A stretch of 62,861 nt of DNA from Oxalobacteraceae bacterium. Its GTDB lineage: Bacteria > Pseudomonadota > Gammaproteobacteria > Burkholderiales > Burkholderiaceae_D. Location: positions 1-62,861 of the forward strand of contig JABTBR010000044.1 of NCBI GenBank assembly GCA_013284265.1, given 5' to 3'. The notes under the pieces are model-generated. The model was not told where the DNA came from. It ran no database searches and worked only from the letters and a program-made list of their open reading frames with translations. Made by a program: the position numbers and the translations under genes. Shown here in pieces: positions 49,940 to 58,143 of the stretch (position 1 is the stretch's first letter; every line of letters starts with the position of its first letter).

Positions 49940-51370
49940 TTACTTCAACACCACGCCCCAGTTCTTCTCCACGCACTTGGCGTAGTTGCCAGCGATCAGG
50001 GCGCTATACGGGGTCTGGTAGCTGACCAGCTGGCATTGGTAGTCGCCGCCGCTGCTCCAGTTCTTTTCCCAGTAGATATTGTAGGCCGCCGAGCTGGCCG
50101 GGCCGAAGCGCTGCATGCTGGCGCAGGACAGTTGCTCCGATCCGACCTTATGGCCCAGGTCCGCCGCGAACTGCTTGTAATAGTCGATGCGGTTCTGCGC
50201 CGCCGGCTTCTCGCTGCCGGTGCCGCATTCGGCATTGATGATCATGATGGTGGTGGCGAAGTTATTGCCCGCACCGGCCGTCTGGTCGGCCGCATTCGGC
50301 ACCCAGGTGCCATCGATCACGTGCAGCATCGACGGTTTCGGTGGCTGCGGATAGACGAAGAAGAAGGTGGCCGAGGCCAGGTTCAGCCAGGTCGAGGCCA
50401 CCAGGTCCGGCTCGTTCAGCAGTACCGACTGGTCGCCATTGAACATCACCTGCGAGAACGGGCCGTAGTTATAGTTATACGACAGCTGCTTGGCGCCACG
50501 CCCGTAGTACTTCTTGTAGCTGCCGTCGGCGTTTTTGCCGCAGGTCCAGACGCCATTGAAGACCGGATCGGCGCACTCGATGTTATAGCCGCAGCCCGCG
50601 CCATTGGCGTCGCAACCCAGCTCGCGCAGATACTTCAGGCCCTGGCGCCATTGCGGCAGCGGGATGCTGGCATTGTGGTCGCCGGTCTCCTGGGTGAAGT
50701 GGGCGAACATGGTGGCCAGCGAATGGCGGCAGATGGTGTCGGCGTCGCGGCCATCGGTGTAGTTGTCGCAGATGGCCGGAAACTTGGCCATCGCCTGCAG
50801 GAAGCGGCGGTAGGTGTAGCTTGGCTCGCGGATCGGGAAGTACAGCTCCCACTTATCGTTCGGCAGCAGGCGCTCGACCCGCTTGACGTTGATCGGGTTG
50901 GCGGCGGCGCCGGGCGTGACGGCATCGACGGCCGCGTTGTCGAGCGTGCGCACCGAGGCCTTGACCTTGCGGAAGAAGTCGTTATTGGTCAGTTCGGCCT
51001 CGCGCGCCAGCGCCTGGGCCTTGGTCGGCACGCCGCCCGGCTGCGGTGTCGGGGTGCCCGGATCGGTGGGCGGGTCGGCCGCGTCGGCGATGTATTTCCA
51101 CGGGCCGTAAGGGTCGGTAGCGCTGGGCGCCGTGCCCTGCACCCACCACTTGGCCTCGTACTGCTTGCCCTGGTAGATCGCGCATTTGCCGGCCGTGTAG
51201 ACCTGGGTGCTGGCCCAGGCCGGGCAAGCGGCGGCGGCGACGGCCACCGCGGCGCCGGCCAGCAGGCGCGGCGCGCTGGCGCTGTCGGTATTGCTGCCGG
51301 CGCCGCAAGCGGCCAGCAGGCTAGCCATCAAACCTAAGGCAAGGACATTGCCTATGAGTGAACGTTCCAT
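49940..51370 (-). CDS. Secreted GH19 chitinase lipoprotein with chitin-binding domain
   Basis: About 476 aa. A lipoprotein signal with lipobox LAAC (around residue 22) predicts lipid anchoring. A CBM5/12-type chitin-binding module (CPAWASTQVYTAGKCAIYQGKQYEAKWWVQG, WKYI) and a Pro-rich linker precede the GH19 catalytic domain (about 115-476). Likely catalytic Glu lies in AHFTQETGDHN, and the family signature YYGRGAKQLSYNYNYGPFSQ is present. It hydrolyses chitin with inversion. The start chosen is the ATG with GGAGGAG directly upstream; two earlier in-frame ATGs exist. Monocistronic. Confidence 0.92.
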   Translation of the reverse strand: MERSLIGNVLALGLMASLLAACGAGSNTDSASAPRLLAGAAVAVAAAACPAWASTQVYTAGKCAIYQGKQYEAKWWVQGTAPSATDPYGPWKYIADAADPPTDPGTPTPQPGGVPTKAQALAREAELTNNDFFRKVKASVRTLDNAAVDAVTPGAAANPINVKRVERLLPNDKWELYFPIREPSYTYRRFLQAMAKFPAICDNYTDGRDADTICRHSLATMFAHFTQETGDHNASIPLPQWRQGLKYLRELGCDANGAGCGYNIECADPVFNGVWTCGKNADGSYKKYYGRGAKQLSYNYNYGPFSQVMFNGDQSVLLNEPDLVASTWLNLASATFFFVYPQPPKPSMLHVIDGTWVPNAADQTAGAGNNFATTIMIINAECGTGSEKPAAQNRIDYYKQFAADLGHKVGSEQLSCASMQRFGPASSAAYNIYWEKNWSSGGDYQCQLVSYQTPYSALIAGNYAKCVEKNWGVVLK

Positions 51371-51663
51371 CATCTCCTCCATCGTTATAAGACTTCTTTA
51401 TCTTTTTAGCTTGGAGGCAAGGAATGTGGTAGTCAAGTGGTTTTAATTTATTAAAACCAAAACAATACCAGTTTCATTAATGGAAAAGTTTTTCGGACCA
51501 AAGAAATTCCCTGGCTACAAGGAATTGCGATGTGTCCGAGCCAGGCTAGAACAGCGCAGCCCGGCAACCATCCGGACGCGACGCTTGTTCAAAATGGGAC
51601 ATTTTGTTATGTGGGCAGTACCAATTTTCCGCCATGTAAAAGTGGCATGGTCGCCCGCGGGCG
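51371..51663. other. Intergenic region before the pca regulator (293 bp)
   Basis: It holds the chitinase promoter region, AT-rich near 51390-51500. A stretch at about 51585-51655 has three short related repeats (CAAAATGGGACATTTT, CCAATTTTCCGCCATG, TAAAAGTGGCATGG) resembling the terminal repeats of IS21-type elements. No transposase remains. Confidence 0.3.
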
Positions 51664-52461
51664 TCACAGCAGCGCATTGGCCTCCACCTGGATCTTGATC
51701 AGCGCCGGCAGGCAGCGCTCCACCATTTGTTCGGCCGGCACGCGGCCCGCGTGCACGCTGATGTTCATCGCCGCCACCACCTCGTTGCGGAAGTTGCGCA
51801 GCGGGACGGCGATGGTACGCAGGCCCAGCTCCAGTTCCTGGTCCACCAGCGCATAGCCCTGGGCGCGGGCGCGCGCGATTTCCAGCGCCAGCCGTGCCTT
51901 GTCGACGATGGTGTGCTCGGTGATCTGCTCGGGCTGGGCGCGTTCCAGGAACACCGCCACCTGCTCCTGCGGCAGGCTGGCCAGCAGCATGCGCCCGTTC
52001 GCGGTGCAGTAGGCCGGCACGCGCGTGCCCGGCTGCAGCGTGTTCGAGATCAGGCGCCCGGCGCTGACGGCGGCCACGCACACCAGTTGATCGTGATCGA
52101 GCACGCCCACCGAGGCCGCCTCCTCCAGCGAATACGCCAGCCGGTACAGCAAGGGCTGGACGATGCGCGGCAGCCGCGCCGAATGCAGATAGGACTGGCC
52201 CAGCCGCAGCACCATCGGCGTCAGCGAAAACAGCTTGCTCTCGTGGCGCATATAGCCCAGATGGGTCAGCGTGATCAGGTAGCGCCGCGCCGCCGCGCGG
52301 GTCAGGCCGGTGCGCTCGGCCACCTCGGCGATGGTCAGGCGCGCGCGCTCCTGGTCGAAGGCTTCGATCACCTGCAAGCCCTTTTCCAGGCCCGCGATCA
52401 GGTCGCGCTTGGCCGGTGCGTCCGCGCCGCCGATGGCAACGCTGTCGTTTTCGTGAACCAT
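51664..52461 (-). CDS. IclR-family regulator of the pca operon (PcaR/PobR-type)
   Basis: A 265-aa IclR-type regulator. The HTH lies in residues 25-75 (KGLQVIEAFDQERARLTIAEVAERTGLTRAAARRYLITLTHLGYM) and the GAF-like effector domain in 95-260. It resembles the PcaR/PcaU/PobR branch (family features YLHSARLP, YCTANGRMLLA, VDQELELGLRTIAVP) that responds to protocatechuate or beta-ketoadipate. It is divergent from pcaH with 132 bp between starts, in which two 20-bp repeats matching the PcaR operator pattern lie at 52481-52516. Activation or repression of pcaHGBCD is inferred. Confidence 0.9.
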   Translation of the reverse strand: MVHENDSVAIGGADAPAKRDLIAGLEKGLQVIEAFDQERARLTIAEVAERTGLTRAAARRYLITLTHLGYMRHESKLFSLTPMVLRLGQSYLHSARLPRIVQPLLYRLAYSLEEAASVGVLDHDQLVCVAAVSAGRLISNTLQPGTRVPAYCTANGRMLLASLPQEQVAVFLERAQPEQITEHTIVDKARLALEIARARAQGYALVDQELELGLRTIAVPLRNFRNEVVAAMNISVHAGRVPAEQMVERCLPALIKIQVEANALL

Positions 52462-52480
52462 GGTCAGAAATCCTTTAATT

Positions 52481-52516
52481 TGGGCGATTATCGCACTTTT
52501 TGGGCGAGTAGCGCAT
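52481..52516. promoter_or_regulatory. Tandem PcaR/PobR-type operator
   Basis: TGGGCGATTATCGCAC (52481-52496) and TGGGCGAGTAGCGCAT (52501-52516) are direct repeats with a 20-bp period, two helical turns. The core CGATTATCGCAC agrees with the known Pseudomonas PcaR consensus. They lie between the divergent regulator and pcaH. Confidence 0.65.
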
Positions 52517-52593
52517 TTCAGGCGACATGCTCGTCTTGTTACCCCTGCCCGCTTTGCCTACTATTTCAGCACCAAGCGACCAGGAGACTTGCC

Positions 52594-53286
52594 TTGAAAT
52601 TCGACACCCCCGCAGCCGGCGTCTATCCGGAACTGATCTACCCGCCCTACAAATCCACCCTCAAGCGCGGCCCCAGCCAGCCCTTGCTGCGCCTCGTGGC
52701 GCCCCAGCCGGTGCGGCAGAATATCGCGCCCAGCCCGCGCATCTTCCTGCCCCACGATATGGACCTGACCGCGCAGGGCGCGAGCGAGCCGCTGGGCGAA
52801 AAAATCGTCGTCACCGGCCGCGTGCTCGACGAGGACGGCAAGCCGGTGCGCAACTCCCTGCTGGAAGTCTGGCAATGCAACGCGGCCGGACGCTATCGCC
52901 ACAAGCGCGACCAGCACAACGCGCCGCTCGATCCCAACTTCAGCGGCTGGGGCAAGATGCTCACCGACGACGATGGCCGCTACCGCTTCGTCACCATCAA
53001 GCCCGGCCCCTACCCCTGGGGCAATCACGACAAGGCCTGGCGCCCGGCCCACATCCACTTTTCCCTGTTCGGTAATGTGTATGCGCAGCGCCTGGTCACG
53101 CAGATGTACTTCCCCAGCGATCCTCTGTTCGACTACGACCCGATCTTCCAGAGCGTCGCCGATCCGGCCGCGCGCCAGCGCCTGATCTCGCGCTTCAGCC
53201 TTGAACACACCGTCGGCGACCAGATGCTGGGCTATGAATTCGACATCGTGCTGCGCGGCCGCGACGCCACGCCGATGGACCAATAA
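52594..53286 (+). CDS. pcaH: Protocatechuate 3,4-dioxygenase beta subunit
   Basis: A 230-aa beta subunit of the intradiol dioxygenase that opens protocatechuate to 3-carboxy-cis,cis-muconate. Fe(III) ligands are expected in GRYRHK (Tyr), GPYPW (Tyr) and RPAHIHFS (two His). The start is a TTG at 52594 with AGGAG seven nt upstream; there is no ATG near the N-terminus. pcaG follows 10 bp later. It is the first gene of the operon, divergent from the IclR regulator. Confidence 0.94.
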   Translation: MKFDTPAAGVYPELIYPPYKSTLKRGPSQPLLRLVAPQPVRQNIAPSPRIFLPHDMDLTAQGASEPLGEKIVVTGRVLDEDGKPVRNSLLEVWQCNAAGRYRHKRDQHNAPLDPNFSGWGKMLTDDDGRYRFVTIKPGPYPWGNHDKAWRPAHIHFSLFGNVYAQRLVTQMYFPSDPLFDYDPIFQSVADPAARQRLISRFSLEHTVGDQMLGYEFDIVLRGRDATPMDQ

Positions 53287-53296
53287 GGAGAAGCGC

Positions 53297-53812
53297 ATGC
53301 TCATCACCACATCCCAAACCATCGGCCCCTTTTCGCATGAAGCCTGGGACTGGGCGGTCCAGGCCAGTGCCGCCGCCACGCTGGAAACCAGCGCGCGCAC
53401 CATCACCGTGCAGGGCGCGGTCTACGACGGCGACGGCGTAGCGGTCAGCGACGCCATGATCGAAGCCTGGCTGCCCAATGGCGCCAGCGCCGAAGCGGCG
53501 CAGGCGCTGCCCGGCTTCCGCCGTGTACCCAGCGACGAGCAGGGCCGCTTCAGCCTGCGCATCTCCTTGCCGCTCACCGGCCATGGCGAGCCCGCCTGCT
53601 ACATCACCGTGTTCGCACGCGGCCTGGTCAAGCACCAGTTCAGCGCCGTGTTCCTCGATGACGACAGCGCCCTGGCGCAATCGGCCATCCTGAATCAGGT
53701 ACCGGCCGCGCGCCGCGCCACCCTGATCGCGCGCAGACAGGATGACGCCAGCTACCACTGGGACATCCGCATGCAGGGCGCCGATGAAACCGTGTTCTTC
53801 GACTATGTGTAA
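53297..53812 (+). CDS. pcaG: Protocatechuate 3,4-dioxygenase alpha subunit
   Basis: A 171-aa alpha subunit (TSQTIGPFSHEAWDWAV at the start is typical). It shares the intradiol fold but lacks the metal ligands and helps build the active site with PcaH. Somewhat short for the family (usually about 190-200). Residues DASYHWDIRMQGADETVFFDYV form the conserved C-terminus. AAGGAG precedes the ATG. It lies 10 bp behind pcaH and 27 bp before pcaB. Confidence 0.93.
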   Translation: MLITTSQTIGPFSHEAWDWAVQASAAATLETSARTITVQGAVYDGDGVAVSDAMIEAWLPNGASAEAAQALPGFRRVPSDEQGRFSLRISLPLTGHGEPACYITVFARGLVKHQFSAVFLDDDSALAQSAILNQVPAARRATLIARRQDDASYHWDIRMQGADETVFFDYV

Positions 53813-53839
53813 GCGCGGCATGGCAAGGGGAGCGCCACT

Positions 53840-55246
53840 ATGAGCGTATCGATGTTCGACAGCTTCCTGACCACGCCCGAGATGATGGCCGTGTTCGACG
53901 ACACGGCCGTGGTGCAGGCCATGTTCCGCTTCGAGCAGGCGCTCAGCCAGGCCCAGGCCGAGGAAGGCCTGCTGCCAACGGTGGCGGCGCGCGCCATCGC
54001 CGGCGTCTGCAGCGCCCAGCTCTATGACATCCCCGCCATCATCAGCGCGGGACGGCGTGCCGGCAGCCTGGCCATTCCGCTGGTGAAGGAACTCACGCGC
54101 ACGGTGGCCCTGTACGACGCGCAAGCGGCCAGCCACGTGCATTGGGGCAGCACCAGCCAGGACGTGATCGACACGGCCATGGTGCTGGTCACGCGCGACG
54201 CCTTGCGCTTGCTCGACCGGGGCCTGCAAACGCTGACCGGCCATCTGCTGGACCTGGCCGGCCGGCACCTCGCTACGCCGGTACTGGCGCGCACGCTGAT
54301 GCAGCCGGCCCAGGTGAGCAGCTTCGGCTTCAAGTTGCTGGCCTGGGCCGCGCCGCTGCTGCGCGCCCGCGCCCAGTTGCGCGCCAGCGCCGCGCGCGCC
54401 CTGCAACTGCAACTGGGCGGCGCGGTCGGCACGCTGGCCGTGATGGGAGACCATGGCGATGCCGTCGCCCGGCGCATGGGCGCCGCACTGGACCTGAAAG
54501 TGGCCGACGCGGCCTGGCACACCCAGCGCGACGAATGGGTGCGGCTGGGGATGGAAGTAGCCGTGCTGACGGGCAGCCTGGGCAAGCTGGCCACCGATCT
54601 GAGCCTGATGGCGCAAGGCGAAATCGGCGAACTGGCCGAAGCTTCCGGCGCGGGCCGGGGCGGCTCCTCGGCCATGCCGCACAAGCGCAATCCGGTGGCG
54701 GCCATGATCGCGCTGGCGGCCGCCACCCGCACACCCATGCATGCGGCCGCGCTGCTGGCCAGCATGGGCCAGCAGCATGAACGTGGCCTGGGCAACTGGC
54801 AGGCGGAGCTGGCCGAGTGGCCCACGCTATTTCTCAGCGCGCATGGCGCCCTGCAGGCGCTCGGCGACGCGTTCGCCGGCCTGCAGGTGGACCGCGCGCG
54901 CATGCTGTCGAATATCGATGCGCTGCAAGGACTGGTGTTCGCCGAAGCGGCCGCGATTTATCTGGGCAGCGTGATCGGCCGCCCGCGCGCCCACAGCCTG
55001 CTGGAACAACTGAGCCGTCAGGCCAGCGAAACGGGCGGCGCCCTGCTGCCGCTGCTGGCCGCCGCCGTGCAGGCCGATCCCGGGCTGCGGCAACAGATCG
55101 ATCCGGCGCGCCTGGCCAGCCTGTTCGATCCGGCCGCAGCCGCCCTGCCCGCCCAGCGCCTGGCGCAGCAACAGCTGGAGCAGTTGCGCCGCCACAGCGA
55201 CGCGCTGAATGCCCACCACCCTTTTGAAAAAGTGATACCAGCATGA
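53840..55246 (+). CDS. pcaB: 3-carboxy-cis,cis-muconate cycloisomerase
   Basis: A 468-aa member of the fumarase/aspartase superfamily. It turns 3-carboxy-cis,cis-muconate into 4-carboxymuconolactone. The superfamily signature is GRGGSSAMPHKRNP (about residue 275), and HVHWGSTSQDVIDTAMVL is typical of PcaB. A C-terminal domain with LLEQLSRQASETGG is present. Its stop overlaps the next start by 4 bp. Confidence 0.94.
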   Translation: MSVSMFDSFLTTPEMMAVFDDTAVVQAMFRFEQALSQAQAEEGLLPTVAARAIAGVCSAQLYDIPAIISAGRRAGSLAIPLVKELTRTVALYDAQAASHVHWGSTSQDVIDTAMVLVTRDALRLLDRGLQTLTGHLLDLAGRHLATPVLARTLMQPAQVSSFGFKLLAWAAPLLRARAQLRASAARALQLQLGGAVGTLAVMGDHGDAVARRMGAALDLKVADAAWHTQRDEWVRLGMEVAVLTGSLGKLATDLSLMAQGEIGELAEASGAGRGGSSAMPHKRNPVAAMIALAAATRTPMHAAALLASMGQQHERGLGNWQAELAEWPTLFLSAHGALQALGDAFAGLQVDRARMLSNIDALQGLVFAEAAAIYLGSVIGRPRAHSLLEQLSRQASETGGALLPLLAAAVQADPGLRQQIDPARLASLFDPAAAALPAQRLAQQQLEQLRRHSDALNAHHPFEKVIPA

Positions 55247-56511
55247 GCTACGATCCCCTCGATCACGATCTGGAGCGCGGCATGCAGCAGCGCCGCAACG
55301 TGCTGGGCGACACCTGGGTCGACCAGTCCGTCGCCAAGGCCAACAACTTCACCGCCGATTTCCAGAGCATGATCACCCGCTACGCCTGGAACGAAATCTG
55401 GGCCCGCCCGGGCCTGGACCACAAGAGCCGCCGCATGATGGTGCTCTCGACCACCATCGCGCTGGGCCGCTGGGAAGAATACGAACTGCATGTGCGCGCC
55501 GCCCTGCTGGGCGATGCCGCCAGCCGCCTGACACCCGACGAGCTGAAGGAAGTGCTGATGCAGTCGGCCATCTACGCCGGCGTACCGGCCGCCAATACCG
55601 CCTTCAGCCACGCCCTGCCCATCCTGCGCGAACTGGGCGGGCAGATCGGCTATGCGCTGACGCCGCAGTCGCCCGCCAGCGCCAGCCATCCCGGCGTGGG
55701 CCAGCGCCTGCGCAGCGGCGGCACGCCCGCCCTGCACTACAGCGTGCGCGCCCCGCGCAATGGCCAGCGTCCGCGCCACACCATCGTCTTGAGCCACGCG
55801 CTCGGCTGCGACCTGAGCATGTGGGATGAACTGGCCACGCTGCTGGCCGCCGACTGCCGCGTGATCGCCTACGACCATCGCGGCCACGGCAGCTCGGATG
55901 CGCCGGAGGGCCTGTACCGGATGGCCGAGCTGGCCGACGACGCGGCCCGGCTGCTGCGCGAGCTGGGCACCGGACCGGTGATCTGGGTCGGCCTGTCGAT
56001 GGGCGGCATGGTGGGCCAGGAGCTGGCGCTGCGCCATCCAGATCTGGTGGCGGCGCTGGTACTGGCCAACACCACCTCGGGCTATCCGGAAGACCTGCGC
56101 GCGGTCTGGCAGCAGCGCATCGCCACCGTGCGCGAGCAAGGCATCGCCGCGATTGCCGACGCGGTGATGGCGCGCTACTTCCATGACGATTTCCGCGGCA
56201 CGCACCGCGCCACCGTCGCGCGCTACCGCCAGCGCCTGAGCAGCACCGGGGCGGCCGGCTATATCGGCTGCTGCAATGCGGTCGGCCAGATGGACAGCGG
56301 CGCACGCCTGCATGCGATTCAGGCGCCCACGCTGGTCATCGCGGGTGCGCTCGATCAGGGCACGCCGGTCGCCATGTCACGGGCACTGGCCGAGAGCATC
56401 CCCAACGCCCAGCTGACGGTGCTGGAGCAGGCTTCGCACCTGAGCGCCATCGAACAGCCTGCGGCCTTTGCCAGCGCAGTGACCGGGTTCATCGCCAGCC
56501 TGCCGCAATGA
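55243..56511 (+). CDS. Fused 4-carboxymuconolactone decarboxylase / beta-ketoadipate enol-lactone hydrolase (PcaC-PcaD)
   Basis: A 422-aa fusion. Residues 1-130 are PcaC, the carboxymuconolactone decarboxylase (RRNVLGDTWVDQSVAKANNFTADFQ, HKSRRMMVLSTTIALGRWEEYELHVRAAL). Residues 160-422 are an alpha/beta hydrolase, PcaD, with nucleophile Ser252 in VGLSMGGMVGQ, acid in AGALDQGTP and His in EQASHLSAIEQP. It carries out two successive steps, 4-carboxymuconolactone to enol-lactone and then to beta-ketoadipate. The classical fusion, PcaL, has the domains in the opposite order (hydrolase first). pcaIJ and pcaF are not in the window. Confidence 0.9.
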   Translation: MSYDPLDHDLERGMQQRRNVLGDTWVDQSVAKANNFTADFQSMITRYAWNEIWARPGLDHKSRRMMVLSTTIALGRWEEYELHVRAALLGDAASRLTPDELKEVLMQSAIYAGVPAANTAFSHALPILRELGGQIGYALTPQSPASASHPGVGQRLRSGGTPALHYSVRAPRNGQRPRHTIVLSHALGCDLSMWDELATLLAADCRVIAYDHRGHGSSDAPEGLYRMAELADDAARLLRELGTGPVIWVGLSMGGMVGQELALRHPDLVAALVLANTTSGYPEDLRAVWQQRIATVREQGIAAIADAVMARYFHDDFRGTHRATVARYRQRLSSTGAAGYIGCCNAVGQMDSGARLHAIQAPTLVIAGALDQGTPVAMSRALAESIPNAQLTVLEQASHLSAIEQPAAFASAVTGFIASLPQ

Positions 56512-56570
56512 ACGCTCAGCCCTGGCGGTGTTCGGTATAGGCGACGGCACTGAAGCGTTACTCGGAATGC

Positions 56571-56591
56571 TACGGCAATTTGCCGTACAAT
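56571..56591 (+). promoter_or_regulatory. Palindromic operator and -10 box of the TacA/TacT pair
   Basis: TACGGCAA-T-TTGCCGTA (56571-56587) is a perfect palindrome overlapped by TACAAT (56586-56591), a likely -10 box. AGGAGG and the antitoxin ATG follow. This suits autorepression by a ribbon-helix-helix antitoxin. Confidence 0.6.
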
Positions 56592-56611
56592 AAACGCAGG
56601 AGGATTTCACC

Positions 56612-56893
56612 ATGCCAGCGCGCGCCAATACCGCCCGGCTTGAAGCCAGGATCAGTACCGATTTGCATACCATGCTCAAGCGGGCCGCCGAATTGCAGGG
56701 CCGCAGCGTAAGCGATTTCGTGGTCTCGGCCGTGCAGGACGCGGCTCAGCGTGCCATAGAACAGGCCGAAGTGGTTCGACTGTCGCTGTCCGACCAGCAT
56801 AACTTTGCCGAGGCGCTGCTGTCGCCGCCCGAGACACCACCTGCCCTGCAGCGCGCTTTCGCGCGACGCAACAAATTGCTCCGCACGGAATGA
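56612..56893 (+). CDS. DUF1778/TacA-family ribbon-helix-helix antitoxin
   Basis: A 93-aa antitoxin. The N-terminal ribbon-helix-helix (TARLEARISTDLHTMLKRAAELQGRSVSDFVVSAVQDAAQRAIEQAE) binds the operator; the C-terminal tail (LSPPETPPALQRAFARRNKLL) would wrap the toxin's acetyl-CoA site. AGGAGG stands upstream. It overlaps the GNAT toxin gene by 4 bp, the standard tacAT order. Confidence 0.9.
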   Translation: MPARANTARLEARISTDLHTMLKRAAELQGRSVSDFVVSAVQDAAQRAIEQAEVVRLSLSDQHNFAEALLSPPETPPALQRAFARRNKLLRTE

Positions 56894-57390
56894 GCCGCGC
56901 GCCATTCCAGCTAGTGCCGCTTCACCCCAACCATCATCGCAGCGTCTTCAATAGCGGCTCGGAAGCGCTCGATCGTTATCTGCGCGAACAAGTTGCGCAA
57001 GACGTGCGCCGTCGTATGGCGGCCTGTTTTGTGGCCGTGACCGCCGAGAACTACATTGCTGGCTTCTACACGCTGGCATCCGCCAGCGTAGCGCTGACCG
57101 ACTTGCCAGCCGCACTCGCCAAACGGCTGCCACGCTATCCGGCCGTGCCAACTGTACGCATGGGGCGCCTTGCAGTTGACCAAGCCTTCAAGGGTCAAGG
57201 TCTGGGCGGCGCCTTACTGGCAGATGCGATCGAGCGCTGTACCCGCGCCGAAATCGCCGCCTACGCGCTATTGGTCGACGCCAAGGACGAGCAGGCTGCA
57301 ACATTTTATAAGCACCATGGATTCCTTCCTTTGCACGATACGCCATTGACGCTATTTCTTCCGCTGGCCGGCGCCGCGACCGCGCGCTAA
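56890..57390 (+). CDS. TacT-family GNAT toxin
   Basis: A 166-aa GCN5-type acetyltransferase toxin that is expected to acetylate aminoacyl-tRNA and stop translation. Acetyl-CoA motif A is VRMGRLAVDQAFKGQGLGGALL; the conserved catalytic Tyr lies in the late block ATFYKHHGF. The start overlaps the antitoxin stop. It lies downstream of the pca operon but has its own operator. Convergent with the next gene (13 bp). Confidence 0.9.
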   Translation: MSRAPFQLVPLHPNHHRSVFNSGSEALDRYLREQVAQDVRRRMAACFVAVTAENYIAGFYTLASASVALTDLPAALAKRLPRYPAVPTVRMGRLAVDQAFKGQGLGGALLADAIERCTRAEIAAYALLVDAKDEQAATFYKHHGFLPLHDTPLTLFLPLAGAATAR

Positions 57391-57403
57391 CCGCGCCTTT
57401 GCC

Positions 57404-57892
57404 TCATGCCGACAGGGCCAGTTCCCAATACCCCACATCCACCCAGCGCTCGAATTTTCTGCCCACCTGCTTGAAATGGGCGACCTTCTCGAAGCCCATG
57501 CGTTCGTGCAAGGCCACGCTGGCCGGGTTGGGCTGGGCGATGCCGCCGATGACCATATGGATCTCGCGCTGGCGCAAGTCGGCGATCAGCGCCTGATACA
57601 GGCGCAAGCCGACGCCCTTGCGCGGATGCGCATGCGAAACGTAGACGCTGCTCTCGACCGAGAAGCGGTAGGCGCTGCGCACCCGCCATGGCGTGGCGTA
57701 GGCGTAGCCGATCACCTGCCCCGCTTCCTCGCACACCAGCCAGGGCAGCTTGGCACTGACGTCCTCGATACGGCGCGCCATTTCCGCCTCGTCCACGGCC
57801 TGCTCTTCGAAGGAAATGGTGGTGGTGGCGATGTAGTGGTTGTAGATCGCCGCGATGGCGGCGGCATCGGCGGAAGTGGCGGCTCGGATCAT
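57404..57892 (-). CDS. GNAT N-acetyltransferase, phosphinothricin/arsinothricin acetyltransferase type
   Basis: A 162-aa GNAT of the phosphinothricin/methionine-sulfoximine acetyltransferase group. Typical blocks are AIYNHYIATTTISFEEQ, WLVCEEAGQVIGYAYATPWRVRSAYRFSVESSVYVSHAHPRKGVGLRLYQALI and HERMGFEKVAHFKQVGRKFERWVDVGYWEL. It may protect against such amino-acid analogues or acetylate methionine derivatives; the substrate is not determined. No partner gene. Confidence 0.85.
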   Translation of the reverse strand: MIRAATSADAAAIAAIYNHYIATTTISFEEQAVDEAEMARRIEDVSAKLPWLVCEEAGQVIGYAYATPWRVRSAYRFSVESSVYVSHAHPRKGVGLRLYQALIADLRQREIHMVIGGIAQPNPASVALHERMGFEKVAHFKQVGRKFERWVDVGYWELALSA

Positions 57893-58143
57893 GGTGGCAC
57901 AGTCAAATAGGCAAAATTAATTATTGCCCAATACCGGACGCAAAGGAAGAGCCTATACCCCTGAATTATTCCCCTGGTGCAAACGTGCGCCGTCCGGCGA
58001 GAGCGCAGGCATACACTCGGGAATCAAACAAGCATATATTTTGTTGCTTCTGCGCACCTGAAAGCGGACGCGCTCCAAGATTGGCCTATACTTGCTTGCA
58101 TTCAAGATGTATCCATCCCAGCGTTCAGCGAGGTGAGGACAAT

